A stretch of 64,000 bases of DNA from Glaciimonas immobilis (GCF_011947285.1 NZ_JAAOZT010000002.1:124001-188000), one strand, 5' to 3'. Shown: positions 1 to 9,072, counted from the first letter of the stretch. The notes: generated by a model from the sequence alone, not told the origin. Program-made: numbers and translations.

Positions 1-18
1 CGGGTGAGGATGACATCC

Positions 19-441
19 TCAGACCACTACAATCGGTGGACGGTCCTTACGGTACGCATTCTTCACCGCAATCTTGCCGTCGCGGAAGGTGAAAACATCG
101 ACCATCCGGGCTTCGATCCGCGTACCGTCGGCCTTGGTGCCGCAAAAGGTGGATTCGGACACGCCATGGTCGCCTGCCACAAAATGCTTCCCATCAAGCC
201 ATGCCGCATCTGGAAATGTTTGCCACGCCAGCTGAAAACCGGCGCGGACGGCTTGATGTCCTGTAAAAGTTTTGCCCTGTAACTCAGGTCCCGCTGCAGC
301 ATGAAAGGTGCAGTCTGCTGCCATAAAGTTCATCAGCGCATCGATATCATGACTGTTCCATGCTTGGCTGAACGCCATCAAAAATTCTTCCGATACTTCT
401 TGCTTCACTTTTTCTGCTTGCTCGTTTGCTTTAGCGCTCAT
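19..441 (-). CDS. SnoaL-like / NTF2-fold polyketide cyclase family protein
   Basis: A protein of about 140 residues with the pattern of the SnoaL/NTF2-like fold: an early helix (EEFLMAFSQAWNSHD), a DCTFHAAAGPE segment and a C-terminal sheet ending FTFRDGKIAVKNAYRK. The family includes cyclases, isomerases and many proteins of unknown function, and no specific reaction can be read. The start is taken at the ATG ending at 441, which has GGAAA four bases upstream; a TTG four codons earlier is possible. It lies 150 bases downstream of xsc on the same strand and may be cotranscribed, which would tie it to sulfonate metabolism; this is inference from position only. Confidence 0.75.
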   Translation of the reverse strand: MSAKANEQAEKVKQEVSEEFLMAFSQAWNSHDIDALMNFMAADCTFHAAAGPELQGKTFTGHQAVRAGFQLAWQTFPDAAWLDGKHFVAGDHGVSESTFCGTKADGTRIEARMVDVFTFRDGKIAVKNAYRKDRPPIVVV

Positions 442-527
442 GTTTTTCCACAATTAATATTGAAAATAAATTACACGTCAATAACCTCAAGGCGGTCCTA
501 ATTTGCGCACCGTCAAATCACAACGCA

Positions 528-567
528 GAAGATAAGGAGCGGAGAGTCGGCGAGACTTTTTATCTTC
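528..567. repeat. inverted repeat between xsc and the SnoaL-like gene
   Basis: Arms GAAGATAA (528-535) and TTATCTTC (560-567) are exact inverted complements, with a smaller AGTC/GACT hairpin inside. It begins 26 bases past the xsc stop and could be a terminator, processing hairpin or partial attenuator between xsc and the SnoaL-like gene. No clean U-run follows on the minus strand, so termination is uncertain. Confidence 0.4.
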
Positions 568-592
568 CCCGTGGTGCGGGTTTAAGCACTGA

Positions 593-2413
593 TCAAACGT
601 AGTCTTTATATTTGTCCAGCAACCGTACCGGGCTGCTGAGCGCATCGCGGCGGAACGGGTCACCCAGTTCACGCGTACACATGATTTCAATGATCGTGGT
701 CTTGCCTTCGTTCATCTGCATATCGATGGCTTCTTTGAGCGCCGGCCCGACGTCTTCCAGATTGTCGACGACAATACCTTCGGCACCCATCGCGATCGCA
801 ATGGCTGCAAAGCTCTGGTTATCCAACTCACCAGCGACAAAACGGCGGTTATAGAAGTCGACCTGATTTTTCTTTTCTGCGCCCCATTGGCGATTGTGAA
901 ACACCACGGCCGTGACCGGAATATTATGGCGTACACAGGTCATGGTCTCGATGAGACTCATGCCCCAGGCGCCGTCGCCAGCATACGATACTGCGGGACG
1001 GTGCGGCGCGGCGACCTTGGCCCCGATGATGGTCGGAAAGGCGTAACCGCAATTTCCAAAGCTCATCGCAGCAAAGAAACTGCGTGGCTTTTCGAAGCGC
1101 AGATAGCTATTTGCCACCGCGTTGATGTTGCCGACATCGGTGGATACCATGACGTCTTCCGGCATCGCTTTTTCCAGCTCGCGCAACACCTGACGTGGGT
1201 GCAGATAGGTACCGCCGAACGGGGTTTTTTCTTGCTTTTGTTCGGCGATCATAGCCAGACTGAACGCGTCTCTTTCATGGGTCCAGTTATTGAGTTCGGT
1301 TTCCCACGCATCCTTTTCGGCCTTGATCGTGGCAGCGCGTGCGGTTACGGTGGCGTCACACACCAGGATTTTGCCGGCCAGACGCTGAATCAACGCAACC
1401 GCAGTGGCCTTGGCGTCACCGCAGATACCGACCGAGATTTTCTTGACCAGCCCCAGCATTTTGTGGTCGGCATCGATCTGAATGATCTTGGCTGTTTTTG
1501 GCCAGTAATCCATGCCATGCTGCGGCAATGTGCCGAAAGGCCCCAAGCGCGAACCGAGGGCAATTACGACATCAGCTTGCGCTATCAACTTCATGGCCGC
1601 CTTTGAGCCCTGATAACCGAGCGGGCCGGTCCACAGGGGATGGCTGGCGGGGAACGAATCGTTATGCAAATAACTGTTGACGACCGGTGCGCCCAGTCGC
1701 TCGGCCAGCGCCTTACATTCTTCAATTGCATCGCCCATGACGACGCCACCACCGGAAATGATGACCGGAAATTTGGCGTTCGTGAGCAATGCTGCGGCTT
1801 CATCGAGACTCTTGTCGCCGCCGGGACCGCGGTCCAGACGACGCGGTTGCGGAATCTCGGCCTGAATTTCACCGTAGAAATAATCGCGTGGGATATTCAG
1901 CTGGGTCGGTCCCATCTCGGACATGGCGCGGTCAAAGCAGCGTCCGGTGAACTCCGCCATCCGCGCCGGGTTGGTCACGTGGCCCTGATATTTGGTGAAT
2001 TCTTCAAACATCGGCAACTGGTTGGCTTCCTGAAATCCGCCCAGTCCCATGCCCATGGTGCCGGTTTCCGGCGTGATGATCACCACCGGACTATGCGCCC
2101 AAAACGCGGCCGCAATCGCTGTCACGCAATTACTGATGCCGGGGCCGTTCTGACCAATCACAACACCGTGGCGACCCGAGACGCGGGCGTACCCATCGGC
2201 CATATGACCGCCGCCTTGCTCGTGGACGACGGAAATAAGGCGAATACCCGCCGGTGCGAAAATATCCATCGCATCCATGAAAGCCGAGCCCATGATGCCG
2301 AACATGTCCGTCACACTATTGGCGACCAGCGTCTCAACCATTGCTTCGGAAGGGGTCATCTTTTGCAACCCCACCGTGAGCTTGCGGTTCGCAGGGGATA
2401 CGTGATCGATCAT
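593..2413 (-). CDS. xsc: sulfoacetaldehyde acetyltransferase
   Basis: A thiamine-diphosphate enzyme that desulfonates sulfoacetaldehyde with phosphate to acetyl phosphate and sulfite in the cytoplasm; it is the convergence point of taurine, isethionate and sulfoacetate degradation. About 606 residues, as in known Xsc proteins. The N-terminal pyrimidine-binding domain carries the conserved Glu near residue 65 (SVVHEQGGGHMADG) and the Xsc-like stretch GIMGSAFMDAMDIFAPAGI. The C-terminal domain has the ThDP/Mg motif beginning AGDGAWG near residue 475. The ATG ending at 2413 is chosen because AAAGG lies upstream; an internal ATG 18 codons later is an alternative. A strong promoter and an operator-like site precede it. 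No pta gene is nearby to use the acetyl phosphate. Confidence 0.95.
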   Translation of the reverse strand: MIDHVSPANRKLTVGLQKMTPSEAMVETLVANSVTDMFGIMGSAFMDAMDIFAPAGIRLISVVHEQGGGHMADGYARVSGRHGVVIGQNGPGISNCVTAIAAAFWAHSPVVIITPETGTMGMGLGGFQEANQLPMFEEFTKYQGHVTNPARMAEFTGRCFDRAMSEMGPTQLNIPRDYFYGEIQAEIPQPRRLDRGPGGDKSLDEAAALLTNAKFPVIISGGGVVMGDAIEECKALAERLGAPVVNSYLHNDSFPASHPLWTGPLGYQGSKAAMKLIAQADVVIALGSRLGPFGTLPQHGMDYWPKTAKIIQIDADHKMLGLVKKISVGICGDAKATAVALIQRLAGKILVCDATVTARAATIKAEKDAWETELNNWTHERDAFSLAMIAEQKQEKTPFGGTYLHPRQVLRELEKAMPEDVMVSTDVGNINAVANSYLRFEKPRSFFAAMSFGNCGYAFPTIIGAKVAAPHRPAVSYAGDGAWGMSLIETMTCVRHNIPVTAVVFHNRQWGAEKKNQVDFYNRRFVAGELDNQSFAAIAIAMGAEGIVVDNLEDVGPALKEAIDMQMNEGKTTIIEIMCTRELGDPFRRDALSSPVRLLDKYKDYV

Positions 2414-2440
2414 TAGTAGTGCCTTTACTGTTATTTGTTT

Positions 2441-2461
2441 ACAAATGGTACTAATTGTTTC
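2441..2461. promoter_or_regulatory. operator-like site in the xsc leader
   Basis: The 21-bp sequence beginning ACAAATGGTAC matches the palindrome in the tauA/IclR intergenic region (10542-10562) at 16 of 21 positions, and both are followed by an ATATTTA-like run. It would lie at about +13 to +33 of the proposed xsc transcript, a position suited to a repressor. Assignment to the IclR-family regulator at 10668 is inference. Confidence 0.5.
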
Positions 2462-2480
2462 AATATTTAAAATTAAATAA

Positions 2481-2509
2481 ACTTTAAGGGGGCAACTATT
2501 TCTTGTCAA
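2481..2509 (-). promoter_or_regulatory. sigma-70 type promoter of xsc
   Basis: On the minus strand a perfect -35 box TTGACA (2509 down to 2504) is followed after 17 bases by TAAAGT (2486 down to 2481) as -10, matching TATAAT at four of six positions. Transcription would start near 2474, leaving a leader of about 60 bases that contains the operator-like site. Confidence 0.5.
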
Positions 2510-2820
2510 TCAATTTATCAAAATATTGATACAAAATGCATTATAAAATGAAATTTCTATGTGAGTTGTTGAAGTTAATGGGTGAATTCGGTTAGAAAGG
2601 GAAGGGCGCCCGGCTAATGGAATAGACGTGGCCCATCTTATTAAAGGCGGATCTTGCGCTCTTGTTGCAATCGCTGGCGCGGAAGGTCACCTTGCCTCTA
2701 AGTTGAGATCGAGGCGGCATGCGTCTTTTTTGATAGTCAGGCGAGCACTGAAAATGCTATTGTTTTTTTTGAAATGCTTTAGTAATAAAGGAAAAATATT
2801 CAGCTGACTTTGGAGAGTTC

Positions 2821-3744
2821 TTGAAGCTACAACAACTGAGGGTCTTAATGGCGATTGATGCTCACGGTAGCCTCAGTATGGCCGCACAGTCTTTGCATAT
2901 TACGCAGCCTGCGGTCACCAAGGCGATTCAGGAGCTTGAGTCCGCTTTAGGGGTAAGTTTGCTAGTGCGGTCGTCTCAGGGCGCACAACTTTCACCGTCT
3001 GGAAAAGTATTGGTAAGGCACGCTCGCGTGATTGATCAGGAGATCAGACATGCAAAAGAAAACATCGACCGGTTGTCGGGGCTGAAAAAAGGAAACGTTT
3101 TTATTGGTGTGACCCCAGTCGTCGCTTCGGGGCCTATAGCTAAAGCCATCAGTGCGTTCAATCGCCGCTATCGGGAAATCAATATCCATATTAACGAGAT
3201 GCGCCCGGCACAAATCACCGAAGGTTTACGCGATGGCACGCTTGATTTAGGGGTTGTTTCCCGAATAGGAATACCTAATTCGCCACGCTTCCAGTGGGAG
3301 ACTTTGTATAGAATTAATGTGCAGATTTGCATGCGGAATAACAACCGCCCGCCGAACCTGCGTTCGATAACCGATTTATACGATTACACCTGGCTGGTCT
3401 GGGATAAATTGGAGAGCCCGGGCTGCATGTTCTCTGAAATTTTTAATCATTGTAATGCTAAGTTGCCTGAAAAAATTATTCGCTGTTCCTCAACCGTTCT
3501 CTACTCACAACTGGCAGCGCAGGAAGATTATGTTTGCGTGCTAACGGACCCGGCCATGACCTGGCCCGGTTTCAAGGGAGCGATAACACCGCTTAAACTG
3601 AAAGAGGAACTACCAATGATGTATGTCGGCCTGGCGTATAAAAAAGAATCTCTGCTGACTGATATCGTTATCGAATTTGCAGAATTGATTAAGGTACTTT
3701 GTAAAGAATCGGCGGGTGTCAGCGCGTCTCTATCCATTAAATAG
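2821..3744 (+). CDS. LysR-family transcriptional regulator, divergent from xsc
   Basis: A 307-residue LysR protein. The N-terminal winged helix-turn-helix is clear (AAQSLHITQPAVTKAIQELE, about residues 20-40), followed by a periplasmic-binding-protein-like effector domain from about residue 90 (KGNVFIGVTPVVASGPIA). The start is a TTG with GGAGAG placed correctly upstream; no ATG offers a better choice. It is transcribed away from xsc across a 400-base gap, the usual arrangement of a LysR activator and its target, so control of xsc is plausible. The effector is unknown. Characterised taurine clusters often use a MocR/GntR-type TauR, so a LysR here differs from those. Confidence 0.88.
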   Translation: MKLQQLRVLMAIDAHGSLSMAAQSLHITQPAVTKAIQELESALGVSLLVRSSQGAQLSPSGKVLVRHARVIDQEIRHAKENIDRLSGLKKGNVFIGVTPVVASGPIAKAISAFNRRYREINIHINEMRPAQITEGLRDGTLDLGVVSRIGIPNSPRFQWETLYRINVQICMRNNNRPPNLRSITDLYDYTWLVWDKLESPGCMFSEIFNHCNAKLPEKIIRCSSTVLYSQLAAQEDYVCVLTDPAMTWPGFKGAITPLKLKEELPMMYVGLAYKKESLLTDIVIEFAELIKVLCKESAGVSASLSIK

Positions 3745-3889
3745 CGCCCTGCGGTGGGAGGACGTTTTGGGAGAAGGTTCAGTGATCTTGGGGGAATGCA
3801 AAAACAATGTTTTTCCTTCAGCGGGACCCATAAAATTGTCCGTTCAAAATTCACAGAATTTTGAACGTCATGCATACCGGGATATCGTT

Positions 3890-4771
3890 TTATTGCTTTT
3901 TTTCTTCAGTACGTGCAATCATCATCAGACTGGAGGTATCCAGTCTATTACCACCCCGATTTTGAACCTCCGCATAAAATTGATCTACCAGACGCGTAAC
4001 TGGCAGTTGACTTCCGTTATGTTGTGCTTCGTCAAAACATATCCCTAAATCTTTACGCATCAGATCGACAGCAAAGCCGAAATCGAATGTTGAGGCCAAC
4101 ATCGTTTTGCCTCGGTTTTCCATCTGCCAGGATTGTGCTGCGCCTTTGGAGATGGCATCGATAACGCGCTCACCGTCCAGGCCCGCGCGCTCGGCAAAGG
4201 CCAGACCCTCCGCTAATGCCTGAACTAGTCCGGCTATGCAGATTTGATTGACCATTTTGGTTAACTGCCCAGAGCCTGCCGGACCCATATGGACCACCGC
4301 ACGTGCGTAGGACGCTATAACCGGTTCTGCACGCTTGAAAGCTTCTGCAGTACCTCCGACCATGACTGTCAATGCGCCATTTTCCGCACCGGCCTGGCCG
4401 CCAGAAACCGGCGCATCAAGAAAGCTAATGCCGAGTGTACTCGCCGCTTGGCTTAACTTCCGCGCTGCATCTGCAGAGCAGGTTGAATTGTCGATCAAAA
4501 TGCCACCGGCCTTCATGTTGGCCAATATACCTTCATCGCCTAAGGTTATTTGAAACAGGTCATTGTCATTACCAACGCAGGTAAAAACAAATTCGGCATC
4601 CTTGCAAGCGGCGGCAATGGTCGGAGCGAATTGCCCTTTGTTCTGCGTCGCCCATAATTCTGCACGTGACTGGGTACGATTGAACACCGTCACTTCATGG
4701 CCGTGCCTGGCAAGATGTCCTGCCATTGGAGAACCCATGACGCCTAAACCAATAAATGTTACTTTTGCCAT
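3890..4771 (-). CDS. 3-hydroxyisobutyrate dehydrogenase family NAD(P)-dependent oxidoreductase
   Basis: A 293-residue beta-hydroxyacid dehydrogenase. The N-terminal Rossmann motif GLGVMGSPMA is at residues 8-17, the substrate-binding motif DAPVSGG near 120, and the catalytic-lysine region GSGQLTKMVNQ near 170. Relatives reduce or oxidise short hydroxyacids, among them tartronate semialdehyde reductase (GarR/GlxR) and the sulfolactaldehyde reductase YihU. Its place between two LysR genes in a sulfonate island makes reduction of a sulfonated aldehyde, such as sulfoacetaldehyde to isethionate, a reasonable hypothesis, but the sequence alone does not give substrate specificity. Confidence 0.85.
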   Translation of the reverse strand: MAKVTFIGLGVMGSPMAGHLARHGHEVTVFNRTQSRAELWATQNKGQFAPTIAAACKDAEFVFTCVGNDNDLFQITLGDEGILANMKAGGILIDNSTCSADAARKLSQAASTLGISFLDAPVSGGQAGAENGALTVMVGGTAEAFKRAEPVIASYARAVVHMGPAGSGQLTKMVNQICIAGLVQALAEGLAFAERAGLDGERVIDAISKGAAQSWQMENRGKTMLASTFDFGFAVDLMRKDLGICFDEAQHNGSQLPVTRLVDQFYAEVQNRGGNRLDTSSLMMIARTEEKKQ

Positions 4772-4987
4772 TTTTTCGCCCTTTTGATGATGGTAGATTA
4801 GTTATTTACTCTGAAATTGTCACACAACTTTGACCTGTTGGGTTGCCGGTCCATGTATGTATATTAGTGGTCGTAATGGGCCGTTTGCAAACCGGCCTAA
4901 CGCTCCATATAGATAACCAAACCCCATTTCCAAAAGCGGCCGATGCAGTTAATCTAGCACCGGCACAGGTTTCGAAACCTTTCTCTG

Positions 4988-5875
4988 CTAGCGTTGCCGG
5001 CGCTGAATCATTTCCTGAAGCGCTAATGCAGCCTTGGTTTTATAGCGTGCTTTGTGATGCAACAGGTAAAACGCGCGTAGCGGCAGGTCAATGTTGGCTT
5101 TGCAAAGTAATCCAGTCTGAAGATGCGAGGTCACCACCAGTTCTGAAACAACCGTTACATAAGGACCGGACATCACCGCAGAGCGTATTGCTTCGTTCGA
5201 GGGCAACGTGAGCGCGATCTGTAAAGTGCGCACGTCAACGCCGATTGCCTTAAGCATTTCTTCGAGGGCGGACCGGGTACCCGATCCAGGTTCACGCAGG
5301 ATCCACTTGCCCGCGCGCAAATCTGCCGGTTTTAGCCCCTTACCATTTGCCCAAGGATGATGTGGCCCGACGACGGCGACAATGCGGTCATGGTCGACGG
5401 TTTCGACCGTCAACGCGGCTTCGTCTATGGTTCCTTCAATGAAGCCCAGGTCAGCAGTGCCGTCAACCACGGCCCGGGCCACTTGCTGCGTATTACCGAT
5501 GGTCAGGCTGAGTTCAATTTGAGGATATTGCTGATGGAAGCGTACGAGTAGTTCTGGTAACCAATAACTGGCGATCGTTTGACTGGCCTGAATGCTCAGC
5601 GCACCGCGCTGCAGTCCGCCCAATTCCGATAACGTTAACTCCGCCGCCCTGGCGCTAGCCAGCGTGGATCGCGCCTCCGTCAAAAATATCCGGCCTGCCT
5701 CGCTAGTCTCGATGCGTCGTCCCACCCGGTTGAACAATGGAATGCCATAGCGGTTTTCCAGCACCTTTATGGACGAACTTACCGCTGAAGGCGTCAGAGC
5801 AAGCGCGTTGGCTGCTTGCGTCAAATGTTGGCGTTCAGCGACCTCTACAAAAATCCGTAGTTGTTCCAGTGTCAT
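4988..5875 (-). CDS. LysR-family regulator, YeiE-like
   Basis: A 295-residue LysR protein with N-terminal winged helix (LTQAANALALTPSAVSSSIK, residues 18-37) and a substrate-binding domain starting near residue 90 (RGALSIQASQTIASYWLPEL), the CysB/YeiE-like type. It is divergently transcribed from the YeiH-family exporter with about 110 bases between starts, matching the yeiE-yeiH arrangement of enterobacteria, where YeiE is reported to respond to sulfite. Regulation of the adjacent exporter is the natural inference. Confidence 0.88.
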   Translation of the reverse strand: MTLEQLRIFVEVAERQHLTQAANALALTPSAVSSSIKVLENRYGIPLFNRVGRRIETSEAGRIFLTEARSTLASARAAELTLSELGGLQRGALSIQASQTIASYWLPELLVRFHQQYPQIELSLTIGNTQQVARAVVDGTADLGFIEGTIDEAALTVETVDHDRIVAVVGPHHPWANGKGLKPADLRAGKWILREPGSGTRSALEEMLKAIGVDVRTLQIALTLPSNEAIRSAVMSGPYVTVVSELVVTSHLQTGLLCKANIDLPLRAFYLLHHKARYKTKAALALQEMIQRRQR

Positions 5876-5988
5876 TGTATTGTTCGATTTTAGTTAACGA
5901 TTTATGCAAAACTATAAGATGGACTGAACTATTTGTCCACCCGATAATTAATACATGGATTCAACGTATTAACAAAAGGCCGGAAGTC

Positions 5989-7005
5989 GTGAGCAAAATT
6001 ACAATAACAGCGGTAACAGAAATCATTCCCGGGTTGGCTTTATGTGGAGTCGTGACAGGTATCGCTTATGCGCTGGAAGCGGTAGAGGAGCGCCTGTTCG
6101 GTCGTGCATGGCTGGAAAGTCTGGTACTAGCCATTGTGATCGGCATTATTGTGCGGACTTTTTATAAATTTGAAGGACGTTTTGAGGCCGGTATCTGCTT
6201 CGGTGCCAAAACAGTACTCGAAATCGCGGTTGTATTGTTGGGCGCGTCAATTAGCGCCAGCGCCATTTTAGAAAAAGGACCTGACCTCATCGGGGGTATT
6301 GCAGTCGTGGTGTTAATGGTGATTTTAGGCAGTTATGGCATTGGCCGCGTCGCTGGCTTACCGTCGAAAATGGCGGTCCTGATAGCTTGTGGCAATTCAA
6401 TTTGCGGTAACTCGGCCATCGCCGCGGTAGCGCCGGTCATACACGCCAGCAGTAAAGATGTCGCCGCGTCGATCGCTTTTACCGCCGTGTTCGGTGTCGC
6501 GGTAGTGCTGATATTGCCATTGCTGGTGCCGGTACTCTCGCTATCGCTGACGCAGTATGGCATCTTCGCCGGGATGACCGTCTACGCCGTGCCACAGGTG
6601 CTTGCGGCAACTGCGGCGGTCTCGCAAACCAGTGCGCAAATCGGCACGCTGGTCAAGCTGGTTCGGGTTCTGATGCTGGGGCCGGTGGTGCTGGTCTTGT
6701 CTTTAAGTGGTCGTAAGGATCGTGTCTACCGCACGCCAATTTCTCATATGGTGCCATGGTTTATTATTGGCTTCCTGCTATTAATGGCGCTACGTTCTTT
6801 CAACCTGATTCCGCAAATTGCGATCGCGCCAGCACATTTTTCTGCAAATTTCCTCACCATTGTCTCGATGGCAGCGCTGGGGCTTGGGGTCGATGTCCGT
6901 TCGGTGTTAACAGCGGGCGGTCGTGTAACGATAGTTGTGGTCTTATCACTGTTGGTATTGTCGATTGCCAGCCTGGGATTAATTAAACTATTAGGTATTG
7001 TCTAA
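5989..7005 (+). CDS. YeiH/UPF0324 family putative sulfate or sulfite exporter
   Basis: About 338 residues with some ten hydrophobic segments and the family signature GCGNSICGNSAIAAVAP-like stretch (ACGNSICGNSAIAAVAPV, near residue 133). The family (Pfam PF03601) has been proposed to export sulfate or sulfite in sulfonate degraders. The GTG at 5989 is chosen because it precedes the first membrane segment, is preceded by GGAAG and gives the usual length; a longer in-frame extension upstream runs into the divergent regulator and is unlikely to be translated. Sulfite released by Xsc must be removed or oxidised, so an exporter fits here. Confidence 0.85.
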   Translation: MSKITITAVTEIIPGLALCGVVTGIAYALEAVEERLFGRAWLESLVLAIVIGIIVRTFYKFEGRFEAGICFGAKTVLEIAVVLLGASISASAILEKGPDLIGGIAVVVLMVILGSYGIGRVAGLPSKMAVLIACGNSICGNSAIAAVAPVIHASSKDVAASIAFTAVFGVAVVLILPLLVPVLSLSLTQYGIFAGMTVYAVPQVLAATAAVSQTSAQIGTLVKLVRVLMLGPVVLVLSLSGRKDRVYRTPISHMVPWFIIGFLLLMALRSFNLIPQIAIAPAHFSANFLTIVSMAALGLGVDVRSVLTAGGRVTIVVVLSLLVLSIASLGLIKLLGIV

Positions 7006-7301
7006 ACTGGCTTGATACGCCTATAGGCGGAAGTAAAAGGAGACTTGAAAGGCGCGGAAAATGGCCCATGATCCAGCAGAACTTAATGGCGGCCCGGCCA
7101 AGCAGCAGGTCACGGTCTGCGCCGCAAAAAATCGACAGCGTGCCTGCATTTTTATAGTAACTACAGATTGGCGACAAGCATGGACCATCGATTCAAAATA
7201 TCGCGACGTACGATTATGAAGGAGGTCTCTTTGCGGCCAGCACGGTGCTGGTTCAGCAGTGGCGGTCACAAACAACTTTACTTATCGATTGCTGGCCTTG
7301 T
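7006..7301. other. intergenic region between yeiH-like gene and tauC, no clear gene
   Basis: About 296 bases between convergent genes. A 52-codon reading frame on the plus strand (7061-7219) and a following frame with protein-like composition (Ile-Ala-Thr-Tyr-Asp-Tyr-Glu-Gly) suggest a decayed fragment, but no family is recognisable and no strong terminator was seen. Confidence 0.3.
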
Positions 7302-8294
7302 TTATATCATTCCCTTCCAGGGCACAATAATGCGCTCAAGATAACGCATTAACAGATCGAAAATAAAGGCAAAGAAGCCGATCACGATGATGCCCATAAT
7401 GGCAACATCGCTAGCCAGAAACTCCGAAGCGCTTAACACCATGAAGCCCAAACCGCGCGTCGACGCGACCATTTCGCCAGCGACCAAAGTGGTCCAGCCG
7501 ACGCCTATACCGATACGCATTCCGGTAAAAATTTCAGGGATCGCAGCTTTAAGAATCACGTGAAGGATGACTTGTACACGCGACGCGCCCATGGAATAGG
7601 CTGCATGTATTTGCTCAATCGATACCGACCGCACGCCGGACCGGGCGGCGATCGCCAAGGGTGCAAAAATCGCAAGGAAGATCAGATAGACCTTGGAAAA
7701 CTCACCGATCCCGAACCAGATGATCACCAGCGGCAAATACGCTAAAGGCGGCAAGGGACGATAGAATTCGATCGGGGGATCGAATAAGCCGCGTGCAACC
7801 CGGCTGACGCCCATCATGATGCCTATCGGAATCGCGAAAATACACGCGAGAGAGAACGCGCCGAACACGCGTGCCAGACTTGCCAGGGTATGCTGCAACA
7901 AGGTGGACCCGGAAAAGCCTACGGCGGACACCAGGATGAACTTATCCCAGACTGCCTTGGGCGATGGCAGAAACAACGGCTTGACCAGACCTGTTGCAGT
8001 AATCGCGTACCACAGCAGAAATAGGGTGACTACGGTGACAGTGCCTATCGTGCGCGAACTTCCTTGGCCCGGCGCACCAAAAGCTTCCCCGGGTTTTGCC
8101 GCTTTATGTGGAAACAGTCGTGACAATAGCCCTGCCTTTCTTGTTCTCCGGTTACCGGTATTGCTATCGCTTTCGTTGCCTCTCGCCATTGGTCCGGTGG
8201 GCTGCACAATGTTGTTTGAGGGTAGGGACGATATCTGCGTCACATCGGGATCATGCATGCCCGGACACCCCAGACCTTGCTGAAGCGCGCTCAT
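7302..8294 (-). CDS. tauC: taurine/aliphatic sulfonate ABC transporter permease
   Basis: The inner-membrane permease of a sulfonate ABC importer of the TauC/SsuC type. About six membrane segments occupy residues 80-325, and the cytoplasmic coupling loop (EAA region) is visible as HAAYSMGASRVQVILHVILK. The protein is 330 residues, roughly 55 longer than typical TauC, owing to a polar Gly/Ser/Pro-rich N-terminal extension. The chosen start overlaps the end of tauB by 44 bases; an in-frame ATG ending at 8189 would shorten the extension but has no ribosome binding site. It is the last gene of tauA-tauB-tauC. Confidence 0.9.
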   Translation of the reverse strand: MSALQQGLGCPGMHDPDVTQISSLPSNNIVQPTGPMARGNESDSNTGNRRTRKAGLLSRLFPHKAAKPGEAFGAPGQGSSRTIGTVTVVTLFLLWYAITATGLVKPLFLPSPKAVWDKFILVSAVGFSGSTLLQHTLASLARVFGAFSLACIFAIPIGIMMGVSRVARGLFDPPIEFYRPLPPLAYLPLVIIWFGIGEFSKVYLIFLAIFAPLAIAARSGVRSVSIEQIHAAYSMGASRVQVILHVILKAAIPEIFTGMRIGIGVGWTTLVAGEMVASTRGLGFMVLSASEFLASDVAIMGIIVIGFFAFIFDLLMRYLERIIVPWKGMI

Positions 8295-9072
8295 CTTTAT
8301 AAATAATATCTAAAACGGTTTCTCGCATGTGGATGAAATCAGGACTGGACTTGACTGCCCGCGCATCCCGACATTCAAAAAAGCGCTGGTTAAAATCGAG
8401 GTCATAGCTATGCGTAATACGTCCCGGACGGGGCGACATGACAATCAGGCGACTGGCTAGAAACAAGGCCTCATCAACGCTGTGGGTAATGAAAAAGAAC
8501 ATGGTTTGGGTGTTTTTCCAGAGGTCGAGTAATAACTCCTGAATCGTCTCCCGGCTTAGCGCGTCCAGCGCCGCCATTGGCTCATCCATCAGCAACATGG
8601 CGGGTTTGCAAGATAACGCCCGGGCGATACCGACACGTTGCTGCATACCGCCCGAAAGCTGGTAAATCATGCGTTCGTGAAATTCTTGCAATCCGACCAG
8701 TGCCAGATTTTTGGTCGCAATCGTACGGCGCTCCTGTTTTCGGACGCCCTGTAGTTTGAGACCGAACTCCGCATTTTCGATGACGTTGAGCCAAGGCAAA
8801 AGGGCGTGTTTTTGAAATACGACGCCGCGCTCCGAACCCGGACCGTTAATTGAACGCTCACCAAGCAAAATTTTGCCTTGCGACGGTGAAATGAACCCGG
8901 CAAGCAAGTTCAGCAGCGTTGTTTTACCGCATCCCGAAGCGCCCAGAGCGACCATAAAATCGCCACAATTTATATCCAGATTAATATTGTCTAACGCGTG
9001 TGTTCTCTCCCCGGCGGTTTTGCCGGGGTAGATCACGCTGACATCCTTGACACGTAGATTTTCCATGTTCAT
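8251..9072 (-). CDS. tauB: taurine/aliphatic sulfonate ABC transporter ATP-binding protein
   Basis: The cytoplasmic ATPase of the importer, 273 residues. Walker A is GASGCGKTT (near residue 43), the ABC signature LSGGMQQRVGIARAL (near 140), Walker B LLMDEPMAALD (near 160), and the switch His lies in FFITHSVDEALFLASRL. The pattern is that of the nitrate/sulfonate/taurine subfamily. It lies 111 bases downstream of tauA and overlaps tauC, so the three form one operon. Confidence 0.92.
   Translation of the reverse strand: MNMENLRVKDVSVIYPGKTAGERTHALDNINLDINCGDFMVALGASGCGKTTLLNLLAGFISPSQGKILLGERSINGPGSERGVVFQKHALLPWLNVIENAEFGLKLQGVRKQERRTIATKNLALVGLQEFHERMIYQLSGGMQQRVGIARALSCKPAMLLMDEPMAALDALSRETIQELLLDLWKNTQTMFFFITHSVDEALFLASRLIVMSPRPGRITHSYDLDFNQRFFECRDARAVKSSPDFIHMRETVLDIIYKDERASARSGVSGHA

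Noticed and set aside
887-1606. Long open frame on the plus strand opposite xsc (also 1640-2416)
   Set aside because: Antisense shadows of a well-supported gene; no ribosome binding site and no recognisable protein.
7061-7219. 52-codon frame between the yeiH-like gene and tauC
   Set aside because: No family and no clear ribosome binding site; recorded only as part of the gap.
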